A DNA stretch of 64,000 nucleotides, taken from assembly GCF_947039605.1 (NCBI RefSeq), contig NZ_CAMQZG010000001.1:186001-250000 (forward strand), read 5' to 3'. The notes beneath the pieces are model-generated. The model saw only the letters and a list, made by a program, of their open reading frames with translations, was not told the origin of the DNA and made no database searches. The DNA is from an uncultured Clostridium sp. (GTDB lineage: Bacteria; Bacillota; Clostridia; Clostridiales; Clostridiaceae). Positions 16,812 through 25,215 of this stretch are shown one piece after another (positions within the stretch are counted from its first letter, which is position 1; every line of letters begins with the position of its first letter). The position numbers were made by a program, and so were the translations under genes.

Positions 16812-17771
16812 TTATTCCTTAATAGACTTTAGAATTTCATTTGCAACTCTATATTTTCCTTGTCCGTCAATTGATTTCTTCATATTCTCACTTAAATTTT
16901 TTCTAAGCTCATAATTCATAGATTTAATATTTTTATTTATGTCCTCAATTTTTGAAATAATAGCTATATTATTCTCTGATATATACTGCCCAAGCTTTTC
17001 TTGATTATCTACTATAACTATTCCAATTGAAGGAACTCCTAAAAATGAAAGTTCATATATAGTAGACCCACAAGCTGATATTGCTAAATCTGATTTTTTC
17101 ATAAGTTCTGTCATATTAGCATTTTCATGAAATATTATATTTTGATAATCTTTAAAGTCACCCATTAAAATTTCTTTATCATTAAAAGCTGGACCAATAA
17201 CTACATTAATTGTACTACTAAAGTGTTTAATTTCTTTTAATATTCTATGAGTGAAGTTTAAATTATCACTTCCACCAACAGTTAATATTATATTATTTAT
17301 ATCTTTTTTAATTTCTATTGGTTTGTTATCTAAAAATTCATCTCTTAAAAGTGAATACTCTCCACCTACTAGAATTTTTGTATTACTATTAGCCTTATAA
17401 TTCAAATTAACTCCATGTAAATTTTGATTTAGAATTATATCTACATCATAATAAGGTAGTAAATTATTATCATCAAAAACCATAAGTAACTTAACTTTAG
17501 ACTTATAAAAAACTAAATCATTTTCTGTTAAATCATATCTATCAATAATTAGAATATCTTCTTTTGATATTTCATTTAAAATATCTTCTTCATATATATA
17601 ATTAAACTTTTCATCTATGACCTTTTTAATTGCTGGTTTAAACTCTTCTTTATTTGTTATTACATATATAACTGGTATTTCATTTTTAAGTTCTTTACCT
17701 AAAACTAAAGTTCTCATTATATGTCCCATCCCAATCTTAGTCCCACCATTAGCCAAAACAAATACTTTCAT
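16812..17771 (-). CDS. pseG: UDP-2,4-diacetamido-2,4,6-trideoxy-altropyranose hydrolase PseG
   Basis: GT-B fold hydrolase that removes UDP from the bis-acetamido sugar before PseI. 319 residues from the ATG at 17771; a TTG 39 bases upstream is less likely. The signature G-T-K-I-G-M-G-H-I-M-R near residues 9-19 includes the catalytic His; the C-terminal half has NIILTVGGSD, HENANMTELMKKSDLAISA and GSTIYELSFLGVPSI, the UDP-binding part. It lies between the pseF-pseH fusion and pseI. Confidence 0.9.
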   Translation of the reverse strand: MKVFVLANGGTKIGMGHIMRTLVLGKELKNEIPVIYVITNKEEFKPAIKKVIDEKFNYIYEEDILNEISKEDILIIDRYDLTENDLVFYKSKVKLLMVFDDNNLLPYYDVDIILNQNLHGVNLNYKANSNTKILVGGEYSLLRDEFLDNKPIEIKKDINNIILTVGGSDNLNFTHRILKEIKHFSSTINVVIGPAFNDKEILMGDFKDYQNIIFHENANMTELMKKSDLAISACGSTIYELSFLGVPSIGIVIVDNQEKLGQYISENNIAIISKIEDINKNIKSMNYELRKNLSENMKKSIDGQGKYRVANEILKSIKE

Positions 17772-17814
17772 AAAATAGCCTTTTCTATAGAAATAAAGAT
17801 ATAAAATCAAAACC

Positions 17815-18975
17815 TCATACCTCTATTTCTTTAATATATATATTACAACCTTTTTCACTAAATTTAGTGTATCCCAGTTCTATAAAAATCTTATTTGATA
17901 TATAATTTTCTTTTTTTACTTTTGCAATTATCTTTTCACTTCCCAACTCTTTTTCAGCTAAAGTAATAATTAATTTACCATACCCCATCCCTCTAAAGTC
18001 TCTATGAATTGCGTAATTTATATTGTAACCATTATCATCTTTTATTAAATAAATGCTTCCTATCACATAAACTCCATCAGTTAAAATATAATACTTATTA
18101 TTCTGTAAATCTCTATCCTCAAACCATTGTTTATGACTTTCCTTAGATATAACCTCACTGTTAAATGAATTTTTTCTCACCTCTGAATCATTTCTCACCT
18201 CTAAAAGTAAATCTATATTTCTCTCCTCAACGCACCTTAATAATATTTTTTCTTGAACTTTCTTTTGTTCTATCTCATAATTACCTACATTCTCGCCTAA
18301 TTCCTTCAGATATTCAATTACTTCTTCGATATTTATATCATTTAATTTATAAAATTTACTATAAATATCTTTTATCACCTCAAAGTCCTCAATAGTATCC
18401 AATGTAATTCTTATATTGCTATTATCACTATCTGATAAATAATCTCCTATCTTAAACATATTTTTTCTTTTCCAAATATATGGTGTTACATGTTCCTTCT
18501 CAAAACTTAAATTTGCTTTTTTATATGCTACTTTTAAAGCTTTAAAACTAAATACTTCAACATCCAGTCCTCGTGGAAAACTTCTTTTTATTGTATTGCT
18601 ATAATAATCAAATTCATTTTCCTTATATATTTCTACCATTTTGTCTATTACTCTATAATCTATAAGAGGACAGTCACTTGTCACTCTGATAATTATATCT
18701 GCATTAAATTTTCTAGCTGCTAAATAATACCTTTCAAGTACATTTTCCTCACTTCCTCTATAATAATCTACTCCTTTTTCACTGAGTAGATTACTAATTA
18801 CATCATCATGGTTTTTATTCGTTGTTGCAATAACTATCCGATTTATTGATTTAGCTTTTGATACTCTATCTATTACATGTTCTAAAACTGTTTTCCCTTT
18901 TATACATTTCATAATCTTATTAGGTAGCCTTGTTGATCCAACTCTAGCTTGAATTATACATACAACATTACTCAT
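17815..18975 (-). CDS. Fusion: pseudaminate cytidylyltransferase (PseF/SpsF) + GNAT acetyltransferase (PseH)
   Basis: 386-residue bifunctional protein. Residues 1-245 are a nucleotidyltransferase of the SpsF/PseF type: VCIIQARVGSTRLPNK (5-20) is the CTP-binding loop, with RVTSDCPLID and FPRGLDVEVF downstream. Residues ~250-386 are a GNAT domain (LLRCVEERNIDLLLEVRND, SHKQWFEDRD, HRDFRGMGYGKLI for acetyl-CoA) matching PseH, which N-acetylates the PseC product. PseF makes CMP-Pse, the last step, and PseH acts earlier; here one polypeptide covers both. No separate pseF or pseH occurs in the operon, which supports the dual role. Confidence 0.88.
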   Translation of the reverse strand: MSNVVCIIQARVGSTRLPNKIMKCIKGKTVLEHVIDRVSKAKSINRIVIATTNKNHDDVISNLLSEKGVDYYRGSEENVLERYYLAARKFNADIIIRVTSDCPLIDYRVIDKMVEIYKENEFDYYSNTIKRSFPRGLDVEVFSFKALKVAYKKANLSFEKEHVTPYIWKRKNMFKIGDYLSDSDNSNIRITLDTIEDFEVIKDIYSKFYKLNDINIEEVIEYLKELGENVGNYEIEQKKVQEKILLRCVEERNIDLLLEVRNDSEVRKNSFNSEVISKESHKQWFEDRDLQNNKYYILTDGVYVIGSIYLIKDDNGYNINYAIHRDFRGMGYGKLIITLAEKELGSEKIIAKVKKENYISNKIFIELGYTKFSEKGCNIYIKEIEV

Positions 18976-18983
18976 AAACTCTC

Positions 18984-19331
18984 CTAGTTTAAAACTTTTG
19001 TTTTAATAACTTCATGCAAATTTTCTAAAACAGGTAAAACTTCATAATTAAATAAGTCTGAAACTAATATATAATCCTCATTTTCTAAAGCTTCAACTAT
19101 TTCCGAAAGAAAATTATCCATCTCGTCTATACCTTCAGCTTCACCAATAATGTCTGAAGTCAATCTAGCAACATCTAGTATCCATCCAATCCCCTCTGCA
19201 ACTTCTGATATGATGCTACATCCTTGTTGCTCTTTTTCTTCATTCATAAGCAACACTAAATTCTCTATTCCACCTTTTAAATTAACTAAATACTCATTCG
19301 CTGTATTTAAAACTTCTATTTTTTCATTCAT
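18984..19331 (-). CDS. Unknown small helical protein in the pse operon
   Basis: 115 residues, not recognised. It is acidic, predicted almost entirely helical, with no signal peptide or membrane segment, and one central motif QGCSIISEVAEGIGWILDVARL that looks conserved-type. AGGTGATA precedes the ATG. It lies eight bases after pseB and eight before the pseF-pseH fusion, in the same direction, so it is co-transcribed with the Pse enzymes. Possibilities are a partner of the pathway enzymes or of flagellin/Maf; there is no catalytic motif to support either. Confidence 0.75.
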   Translation of the reverse strand: MNEKIEVLNTANEYLVNLKGGIENLVLLMNEEKEQQGCSIISEVAEGIGWILDVARLTSDIIGEAEGIDEMDNFLSEIVEALENEDYILVSDLFNYEVLPVLENLHEVIKTKVLN

Positions 19332-19339
19332 AATATCAC

Positions 19340-20371
19340 CTATAATATCCCTTCACTAATAATTAAATTTCTCACTTCTTGTTTTTCTATATCTTTAATA
19401 AATTCTGCTGAATAACTTTTAAACTCACACTTATCATATTCTTTATAATAATTTTTATAATAATCATTGTTATATGATGTAGGCATAACTGCTATCATAT
19501 CCCCTAAATCTTTAGCGTAGTGTGATTCATCTACTGTCATCAATTCTTCATGATACTTTTCTCCAGCTTTTGAACCAATATAATCTATTTTTACCATTTT
19601 TTTGTCTATATCATACTTTTTACTTACCTCTTCAACTATGACTTCTGACATAATACCTATATTCACAACTGGCATTTTCAAAATAAATAACTCTCCACCA
19701 ATTGAAACTTCACAAGCTTTCATCATAAGATTTACTGCATTACTGAGACTCATCATAAATCTATTCATAGTTGGATCTGTTACTGTAATTCTTTTTTGCT
19801 CTAAAATCTGTTTTTTAAATAAAGGAATTACTGAACCTCTTGATCCCATCACATTTCCAAATCTAACTGCAATAAATTTAGTTTGAATTTTCCCTTTACT
19901 ATAATTAGCTGCCTGTACTAATTTTTCTGCAAGCATCTTAGTTGCTCCATATGTATTAACAGGATTTATAGCTTTATCTGATGATGTAAATAAAACACAT
20001 TCAATATTATGTTTTATAGCTGCCTTTATAACATTATTCATTCCATCAACATTAGTTTTTATAGCTTCTGTTGGATTATACTCACAAGATCCTACATGTT
20101 TCATAGCTGCAAGATTAAATACTATATCTATACCTTCCATAGCTCTTTCAACTCTCTCATAATCCCTAACATCACCTATTAAAAATCTAAAATCTTTATA
20201 ATCACTAACAAAATCAGAATGATTCTGTATTTCAAATTGTTTATATTCATCTCTACTAAAAATTCTAATAACACTAGGATTTTGTTTTATTAATTCCTTA
20301 ATAAGACCTTTCCCAATAGTACCTGTACCACCTATTATTAAAATTGCTTTTCCACTAAAGAATTTTTTCAT
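19340..20371 (-). CDS. pseB: UDP-N-acetylglucosamine 4,6-dehydratase (inverting) PseB
   Basis: First enzyme of CMP-pseudaminic acid synthesis: C4,6-dehydration with C5 epimerisation of UDP-GlcNAc. 343 residues from the ATG at 20371, six bases after GAGGT. NADP-binding IGGTGTIGKG near residues 11-20, SRDEYKQFE, NLAAMKHVGSCE, catalytic SSDKAINPVNTYGATK, RFGNVMGSRGSVIPLF and the PTMNRFMM block all match FlaA1/PseB (Polysacc_synt_2 family). It heads the pse operon and is preceded by a likely extended -10 promoter and a dyad. Confidence 0.93.
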   Translation of the reverse strand: MKKFFSGKAILIIGGTGTIGKGLIKELIKQNPSVIRIFSRDEYKQFEIQNHSDFVSDYKDFRFLIGDVRDYERVERAMEGIDIVFNLAAMKHVGSCEYNPTEAIKTNVDGMNNVIKAAIKHNIECVLFTSSDKAINPVNTYGATKMLAEKLVQAANYSKGKIQTKFIAVRFGNVMGSRGSVIPLFKKQILEQKRITVTDPTMNRFMMSLSNAVNLMMKACEVSIGGELFILKMPVVNIGIMSEVIVEEVSKKYDIDKKMVKIDYIGSKAGEKYHEELMTVDESHYAKDLGDMIAVMPTSYNNDYYKNYYKEYDKCEFKSYSAEFIKDIEKQEVRNLIISEGIL

Positions 20372-20418
20372 AAAGTTACCTCTTTTTTTAATTTTCACTA
20401 TAAATTTCATTTGAATTT

Positions 20419-20436
20419 GTATATAAAACTATACCA
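20419..20436 (-). promoter_or_regulatory. Putative pseB promoter with overlapping GTATA/TATAC dyad
   Basis: On the minus strand TGG-TATAGT is an extended -10 element (20436-20428), 57 bases before the pseB ATG. No good -35 is visible. The -10 lies within an imperfect inverted repeat GTATAT-4-CTATAC (plus strand 20419-20434) that matches the dyad upstream of flgB at 15 of 16 positions. Confidence 0.4.
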
Positions 20437-20482
20437 TACTAAACCTTTTGAGCTACCAAAACTTTACAAAATTCATTTTTTT

Positions 20483-22231
20483 TTAACTATTATTAATATT
20501 CTGATTCGTATTTTCATCAATTAATGTTTTTTCTACTTCAGTTTTCACACAAGCTAAATTTTCTTTTATTATTGAATAGATTTTTAAATTTTTTTCATAT
20601 ATTTTTGTAAATTGTATTTGTTTTGATTCATCTGCTTTCAATAAGTATTTCTCTTCTCTTTCTAGCTTATAAATTTCTTCATATGTCAAGTTATCTAAAA
20701 GACTTATTTCTCTAATATTCTTTTTCATTTTCAAATCTAATAAATCTAGTCTTTCTAAATTTTTTTCAATATCTATTTTTTTAATATATTTAATTTTCAT
20801 TCTTTTTAATTCTAAAATGCTTTCATTGCACAATTCATTACAATCATCAATTTTTTTTAAAATACCTTTTAACACTATACCTATTTCTTTACTAGCCTGC
20901 TTAATATCTACTTTTCTTTTTATATTCCCTTTAATATCTATCTCCCTAAACTCACTAATAACATCAACTAATTTTCTATTTTCAGCTCCTTTTATATTAG
21001 CTCCACCCTCTGTCGCATTTATAAACTTTATTTCACTATTTCTTTCTATTAGCTCTTCAAATGATAGTTTGAAAGCTTGAAATACTTTGTTAGTTCTTAT
21101 CAACTCGCCATTTATATCCTCTGTATATACAGCATCTGATTTTTTAATATTTTTTATTCTTTCCAGTTCCCCTTCTAAATCACTTTCATTGTATGCAATT
21201 TCAGCATGATTTTTTTCATTTGTATAAGCCAAATCTTGACCGATAAATATAATAGGGTTACACCCTAAATATATAGCTAAAGATGTCATACTATGAGCAA
21301 CAGATCCTCCTGATACCAGTCTTGGTAACTCAACGCCCCAAATATCATCCACTATTTTATTACCCGAAAATATGACTTTAGGTCCTTTATGTTCCTCAAC
21401 TATTTTACAATTGGTATTTTCATTAAAAACTAACGGAATATTTATTTGAGATATTCTATTTTTAACAAGTTCATATGATGTTTCACCTGAATCAATAATA
21501 CATAATAAATCTGCCTCTATATCTTTTTCTTGCAATGCCCTTAATGTTCTCCCACCCGATATAATTAAACCTTTATCAAAGCCTTTTAAATAGTCTATAT
21601 TATTTGAAAGTGAGGGACCCGCCGAAACTATAATTGCTGGAACATCAGAAAATTTTTCTTTATAATGATTAAGTTCTATAGCATTTTTTCCATTCTTTAT
21701 ATTTTGTAAAAGTGTCTTAAACCACTCTTCTCCAAACCTTAAACTTGTATTCCTATTTACTATAATTCTTCCTACAATTTCTTTCATAAAATCAAATGTA
21801 GCCTTAACTTCACTATTATATACCTTACTATAATTTAGATAATGATGAATTTTAATATTATCTACTAAGTGACTTTTTATGCTTTCAAGGAAATTTTTAA
21901 TTTTAATGAAATCACTTGTTATAAAAATTTCATTAAAATCAATTTCTTTTTCCACCTTAAAAAAATTCAACATTAAATCTTCATTGTATTCTATAATTAA
22001 AATTCTATTTTTACTTTTCTTTTTCTTTATCAATTCTCTTATATATCCACCATCTGCCAAACCAAAAATTATATAAATATCATTATTAAAATATTCTATT
22101 TCCATTAAAAACTTATCGATTTCTCTTTTCTGATTATACTTACTACCAATATAAATATTTTTATTATTTTTGGTAACCTTTAATATATTTAAACCATCTT
22201 TTGATTTTTCAAGTATCCATTCACTAGTCAT
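20483..22231 (-). CDS. Maf-type flagellin glycosyltransferase (motility-associated factor)
   Basis: Member of the motility accessory factor/MptE-like family (DUF115 domain), which transfers nonulosonic acid such as Pse to flagellin before export. 582 residues when started at the second ATG (22231), eight bases from GGAG; the first ATG at 22237 is too close to it. The core lies at about residues 195-350: VPAIIVSAGPSLSNNIDYLK, ISGGRTLRALQEKDIEADLL, then LVSGGSVAHSMTSLAIYLG and IFIGQDLAYTN. N- and C-terminal helical arms flank it. It sits between fliC and pseB, which strongly supports transfer of Pse to FliC. Confidence 0.88.
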   Translation of the reverse strand: MTSEWILEKSKDGLNILKVTKNNKNIYIGSKYNQKREIDKFLMEIEYFNNDIYIIFGLADGGYIRELIKKKKSKNRILIIEYNEDLMLNFFKVEKEIDFNEIFITSDFIKIKNFLESIKSHLVDNIKIHHYLNYSKVYNSEVKATFDFMKEIVGRIIVNRNTSLRFGEEWFKTLLQNIKNGKNAIELNHYKEKFSDVPAIIVSAGPSLSNNIDYLKGFDKGLIISGGRTLRALQEKDIEADLLCIIDSGETSYELVKNRISQINIPLVFNENTNCKIVEEHKGPKVIFSGNKIVDDIWGVELPRLVSGGSVAHSMTSLAIYLGCNPIIFIGQDLAYTNEKNHAEIAYNESDLEGELERIKNIKKSDAVYTEDINGELIRTNKVFQAFKLSFEELIERNSEIKFINATEGGANIKGAENRKLVDVISEFREIDIKGNIKRKVDIKQASKEIGIVLKGILKKIDDCNELCNESILELKRMKIKYIKKIDIEKNLERLDLLDLKMKKNIREISLLDNLTYEEIYKLEREEKYLLKADESKQIQFTKIYEKNLKIYSIIKENLACVKTEVEKTLIDENTNQNINNS

Positions 22232-22280
22232 ATTCATATCTCCTATCTACTTTTCATTCTTTTTATTATCGTTTTCTTTT

Positions 22281-22320
22281 AAATAAACTAAAATAAGAGT
22301 AAGGTTTCCCCTACTCTTAT
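22281..22320 (-). terminator. Intrinsic terminator after fliC
   Basis: On the minus strand a 12-bp stem (ATAAGAGTAGGG with CCTTACTCTTAT, one G-U) closes a GAAA tetraloop and is followed by TTTTAGTTTATTT. It lies about 18 bases after the fliC stop, so most fliC message should end before the glycosyltransferase gene. Confidence 0.85.
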
Positions 22321-22337
22321 AATAAAAAATTTATAAA

Positions 22338-23156
22338 TTATCTTAATAATGATAATACTTGGTTTGGTTGTTGATTCGCTTGACCAAGCATTGATTGAGC
22401 TGCTTGAACAAGAACGTTATTCTTTGATAAATTCATCATTTCTTTAGCCATATCAACATCTCTAATTCTTGATTCTGCTGATTGTAGGTTTTCAGCTGAG
22501 TTATCTGTTTGAGCTATTGTATGCTCTAATCTATTTTGAACTGACCCTAAATCTGATCTGAATCCTGAAACATTTTCAATAGCTGAATCTAAAGCTGTTA
22601 TTGCCGCCTGTGCATTTGTAGCTGTATCAACTGATATTTCTTTAGCCCCTGATAATCCTAATGCACTAGCACTCATATCTTTTAAATCAACACTTATTTG
22701 TTGACCTTCATTGGCACCAACTTGGAAGTTTACAGTTTTATCACCTGATAATAAATCTTGTTTATTAAATTGTGTTTGAGATGCAATTCTATCTATTTCT
22801 GATTTTAATTGAGTAAACTCTTTATTAATTTGACCTCTATCATCATCTGTATTTGTTCCATTTGCTGATTGAACTGATAATTCTCTCATTCTTTGCAGAA
22901 TAGCTTGACTTTCATTTGCAGCTCCCTCAGCTGTTTGAATCATTGAGATACCATCTTGAGCGTTGCTTGAACCTTGCTCTAATCCTCTGATTTGTCCTCT
23001 CATTTTCTCTGAGATTGCAAGACCAGCTGCATCATCTCCCGCTCTGTTGATTCTTTGTCCTGAACTTAACTTCTCGATTGACTTACCTTGGTTACCTGTG
23101 TTGATACCCATTTGTCTATGTGCTGACATAGCGTTCATATTGTGATTAATAATCAT
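22338..23156 (-). CDS. fliC: Flagellin FliC (Hag), short form
   Basis: Main filament subunit. 272 residues from the ATG at 23156, preceded by AAGGAGGA; the frame extends 11 codons upstream but without a ribosome site. The N-terminus (MIINHNMNAMSAHRQMGIN, SSGQRINRAGDDAAGLAISE, RGQIRGL, QRMRELSVQSANGTN) and the C-terminus (ESRIRDVDMAKEMMNLSKNN, LVQAAQSMLGQANQQP, ending SLLR) are canonical. The region between is only about 60 residues, so the D2/D3 outer domains are absent and the filament surface is D1 only. Nearby pse and maf genes suggest O-glycosylation of D1 Ser/Thr. Regulated by sigma-D and probably by CsrA. Confidence 0.97.
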   Translation of the reverse strand: MIINHNMNAMSAHRQMGINTGNQGKSIEKLSSGQRINRAGDDAAGLAISEKMRGQIRGLEQGSSNAQDGISMIQTAEGAANESQAILQRMRELSVQSANGTNTDDDRGQINKEFTQLKSEIDRIASQTQFNKQDLLSGDKTVNFQVGANEGQQISVDLKDMSASALGLSGAKEISVDTATNAQAAITALDSAIENVSGFRSDLGSVQNRLEHTIAQTDNSAENLQSAESRIRDVDMAKEMMNLSKNNVLVQAAQSMLGQANQQPNQVLSLLR

Positions 23157-23163
23157 TATAAAA

Positions 23164-23196
23164 TCCTCCTTGATTTTGAACCTTGACATCCTTGTC
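23164..23196 (-). promoter_or_regulatory. CsrA-binding sites in the fliC leader
   Basis: On the minus strand GACAAGGATGTC (23196-23185) forms a 4-bp stem with GGA in the loop and contains ACAAGGATGT, the full core of the CsrA consensus. A second GGA-containing site is the ribosome site AAGGAGGA (23171-23164) about 13 bases downstream. Two GGA sites with one overlapping the Shine-Dalgarno is the arrangement known for the Bacillus hag leader. csrA and fliW are encoded 2.5 kb away. Confidence 0.75.
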
Positions 23197-23240
23197 TTAG
23201 TTTTCTTTTTTATTTTAAGAAGTTTCCTTCTTGTACTTAT

Positions 23241-23267
23241 ATTATCGGTTGTTTTATATTTTCTTTA
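23241..23267 (-). promoter_or_regulatory. Sigma-D (FliA/SigD) promoter of fliC
   Basis: On the minus strand TAAA (23267-23264), a 15-base spacer and CCGATAAT (23248-23241) match the flagellar sigma factor consensus. A start point a few bases downstream gives a leader of about 78 nucleotides before the fliC ATG. Confidence 0.9.
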
Positions 23268-23310
23268 GTCTTTTTTGAAAGTTTTTTTTATTTTTTTCAA
23301 AAAAGTTTTT

Positions 23311-23634
23311 TTATATCTTAGAATTTACAAATTGCATTCTATTTCCAACATTAGCATACGCATTATTAGTCGCTTTTCTAGCCTTTACTTCACTTATTTT
23401 AAATTTAACTTCATTTTTTTTCACACTAATTTTTTCTATAATTTTTTTATCCAAACCAATAATATCTAATTTGCATAAAACTTCTTTTACTTTATCAGTA
23501 TCAAACTTCATTACTTCACTTTGAATATTCTCTTTTAATTCTAAAAGTTCCTCAAGTCTTGGAAATCCATCTTTATCTAATTCCTCTAGTATTTCTACTG
23601 ATAGCTGTCTATATTCTTTTAAAAGTCTTTCCAT
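23311..23634 (-). CDS. FliT-like flagellar chaperone (putative)
   Basis: 107 residues, helical and charged, beginning MERLLKEYRQLSVEILEEL and with LEELLELKENIQSEVMKF. It starts three bases after the fliD stop and ends just upstream of the fliC promoter. Small helical proteins at this position after fliD in Firmicutes are FliT-type chaperones for the cap protein, which is the basis of the call; sequence similarity alone is weak. The C-terminal third (KARKATNNAYANVGNRMQFV) looks extended and might bind a partner. Confidence 0.6.
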   Translation of the reverse strand: MERLLKEYRQLSVEILEELDKDGFPRLEELLELKENIQSEVMKFDTDKVKEVLCKLDIIGLDKKIIEKISVKKNEVKFKISEVKARKATNNAYANVGNRMQFVNSKI

Positions 23635-23637
23635 TTG

Positions 23638-25116
23638 CTACATTCCACCCATACTCATAAATTGTCCCATCATTGCATTAGCTTTATTCATAGAAACCTC
23701 TAATCTTGCAAATTCTGAATAATATCTATCTTCTCTTATTTTAAGAGTTCTTATTGCTTTAGTATATTCTTTCTGTTGTAATTCTATCTTTTTACTTATT
23801 TCATTATTAAATGCACTTACTCCATCAGTTGCCCCTGCTCTTTTGGCAATTTTTGATGTAGAGCTTATAGCTGTTTCATTCAATGTATCTTTTATTTTAT
23901 TAAATGTGCCTGTTAAAAGCTTTCTTGTTTCTTCTCCATTATTTTCAAATGCAGTTGCTAACTTTTCTGGATCAAGAGTTATTTTCCCCTTTTGAGTTCT
24001 ATAATCTGCATTAGGCGTTATACCTATATCTCTAAGATTTAATTCTGACCCACTTCCACTTGTTATGTGTCCTAAAAGTTCATTTGCTGCCCCATAAAGA
24101 ATATCATCATTTCTCAAAAGACCTTTTTTAGTTTTTTCTTCCCAAAGTTTAATTTCAGACTCTGACATATCTTTCTTCTGTTCTTCTGTAAGAGGCATAA
24201 AGCTTTTATCTCTCTTTTCTCCCATAAGCCCATTCATCTTATCTATTAACTTATTATAATCTTCTACAAATCCAGTTACATTTTCTACTATTTTACTGGC
24301 ATCAGCTTTCCCTGAAAGTTTTGTTGTTTTAACTGTCCCATCAGTATTTTTTTCAGATACTCCATTAACTGAGTACTCCACATTATCTATAACAAACTTA
24401 TTATTCGCAAACTCTTTTGTAGCTTTATTTCCATAAGCATCCATTATAGTAACTTTAGCATCTTGTCCTTTGTCTTCTGGTTTTTGCTCTATAATTTTAT
24501 TTGTTGAATTAGTAGCTTTCATTACTAAGTCATTTTCTTTTCCTGTTTTTTTGCCTTCTATTCTTATATTTCCACCAAGCTCTGAACTTGTTACATTAAC
24601 ATCAATTTTAGTAGCTCCATCAACTTTATTATGGTCTTCAATTGCCTTATTAATATTTTTTACTATTGCATTTGAATCTCCATTTGTATCTTTTAATGAA
24701 ACTGATACTTTTTGCCCACCAACTTCTAGTTCAAAACTATCACCTGTTAAATCTGCTTTATCTATACTAAGTGAAGCTGCTTGTGCCTTTTGTTCTACTG
24801 ACACTTCATAATTTCCTGTTTTAGCTCCAGCAAGTCCTCTAGCTGAAATTACACTTTCATCACTACTAGAAAATTTAACAGTATCATAATTCCCACTCAT
24901 TATAAGGTTTGTATCTTTATTAGCTGTTGATGTTATATCAAAATACTTAGTATACATACCTTTCATATCTTTCATAACATCTCTGTAAATATTCTGTTTA
25001 TACTCTAAAAGCATTTTATCTTGCTTAACCCTGTCCGCCTTCATTTGATATGGCATCATAAGTTGCTTTACCATTGAATCTGTATCAAGTCCTGATGCTA
25101 GTCCACCTAATCTCAT
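23638..25116 (-). CDS. fliD: Flagellar hook-associated protein 2 (filament cap) FliD
   Basis: Forms the cap under which flagellin polymerises. 492 residues. The N-terminus LASGLDTDSMVKQLM is diagnostic; residues about 80-270 are the variable exposed part; the C-terminal FliD domain contains ENVTGFVEDYNKLIDKMNGL, LRDIGITPNADYR and a final coiled coil ending QFMSMGGM. It is separated from fliS by 122 bases holding two hairpins and is immediately followed by the fliT-like gene. Confidence 0.95.
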   Translation of the reverse strand: MRLGGLASGLDTDSMVKQLMMPYQMKADRVKQDKMLLEYKQNIYRDVMKDMKGMYTKYFDITSTANKDTNLIMSGNYDTVKFSSSDESVISARGLAGAKTGNYEVSVEQKAQAASLSIDKADLTGDSFELEVGGQKVSVSLKDTNGDSNAIVKNINKAIEDHNKVDGATKIDVNVTSSELGGNIRIEGKKTGKENDLVMKATNSTNKIIEQKPEDKGQDAKVTIMDAYGNKATKEFANNKFVIDNVEYSVNGVSEKNTDGTVKTTKLSGKADASKIVENVTGFVEDYNKLIDKMNGLMGEKRDKSFMPLTEEQKKDMSESEIKLWEEKTKKGLLRNDDILYGAANELLGHITSGSGSELNLRDIGITPNADYRTQKGKITLDPEKLATAFENNGEETRKLLTGTFNKIKDTLNETAISSTSKIAKRAGATDGVSAFNNEISKKIELQQKEYTKAIRTLKIREDRYYSEFARLEVSMNKANAMMGQFMSMGGM

Positions 25117-25139
25117 ATATTTATCCCCCTTAAATTTTA

Positions 25140-25165
25140 AGCCTAGACTTTTTAAAATCTAGGCT
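25140..25165 (+). terminator. Terminator-like hairpin in the fliS-fliD gap (plus orientation)
   Basis: An 8-bp stem AGCCTAGA/TCTAGGCT (25140-25147, 25158-25165) is followed on the plus strand by CATTTTTTTG. In the minus (gene) direction the U-tract is poor (TTAAAATTT), so it may instead stabilise the 5' end of the fliD message. No plus-strand gene precedes it. Confidence 0.5.
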
Positions 25166-25215
25166 CATTTTTTTGCATTTAATTATATATCAGTCATTAC
25201 CCTTTTAAATTATGC

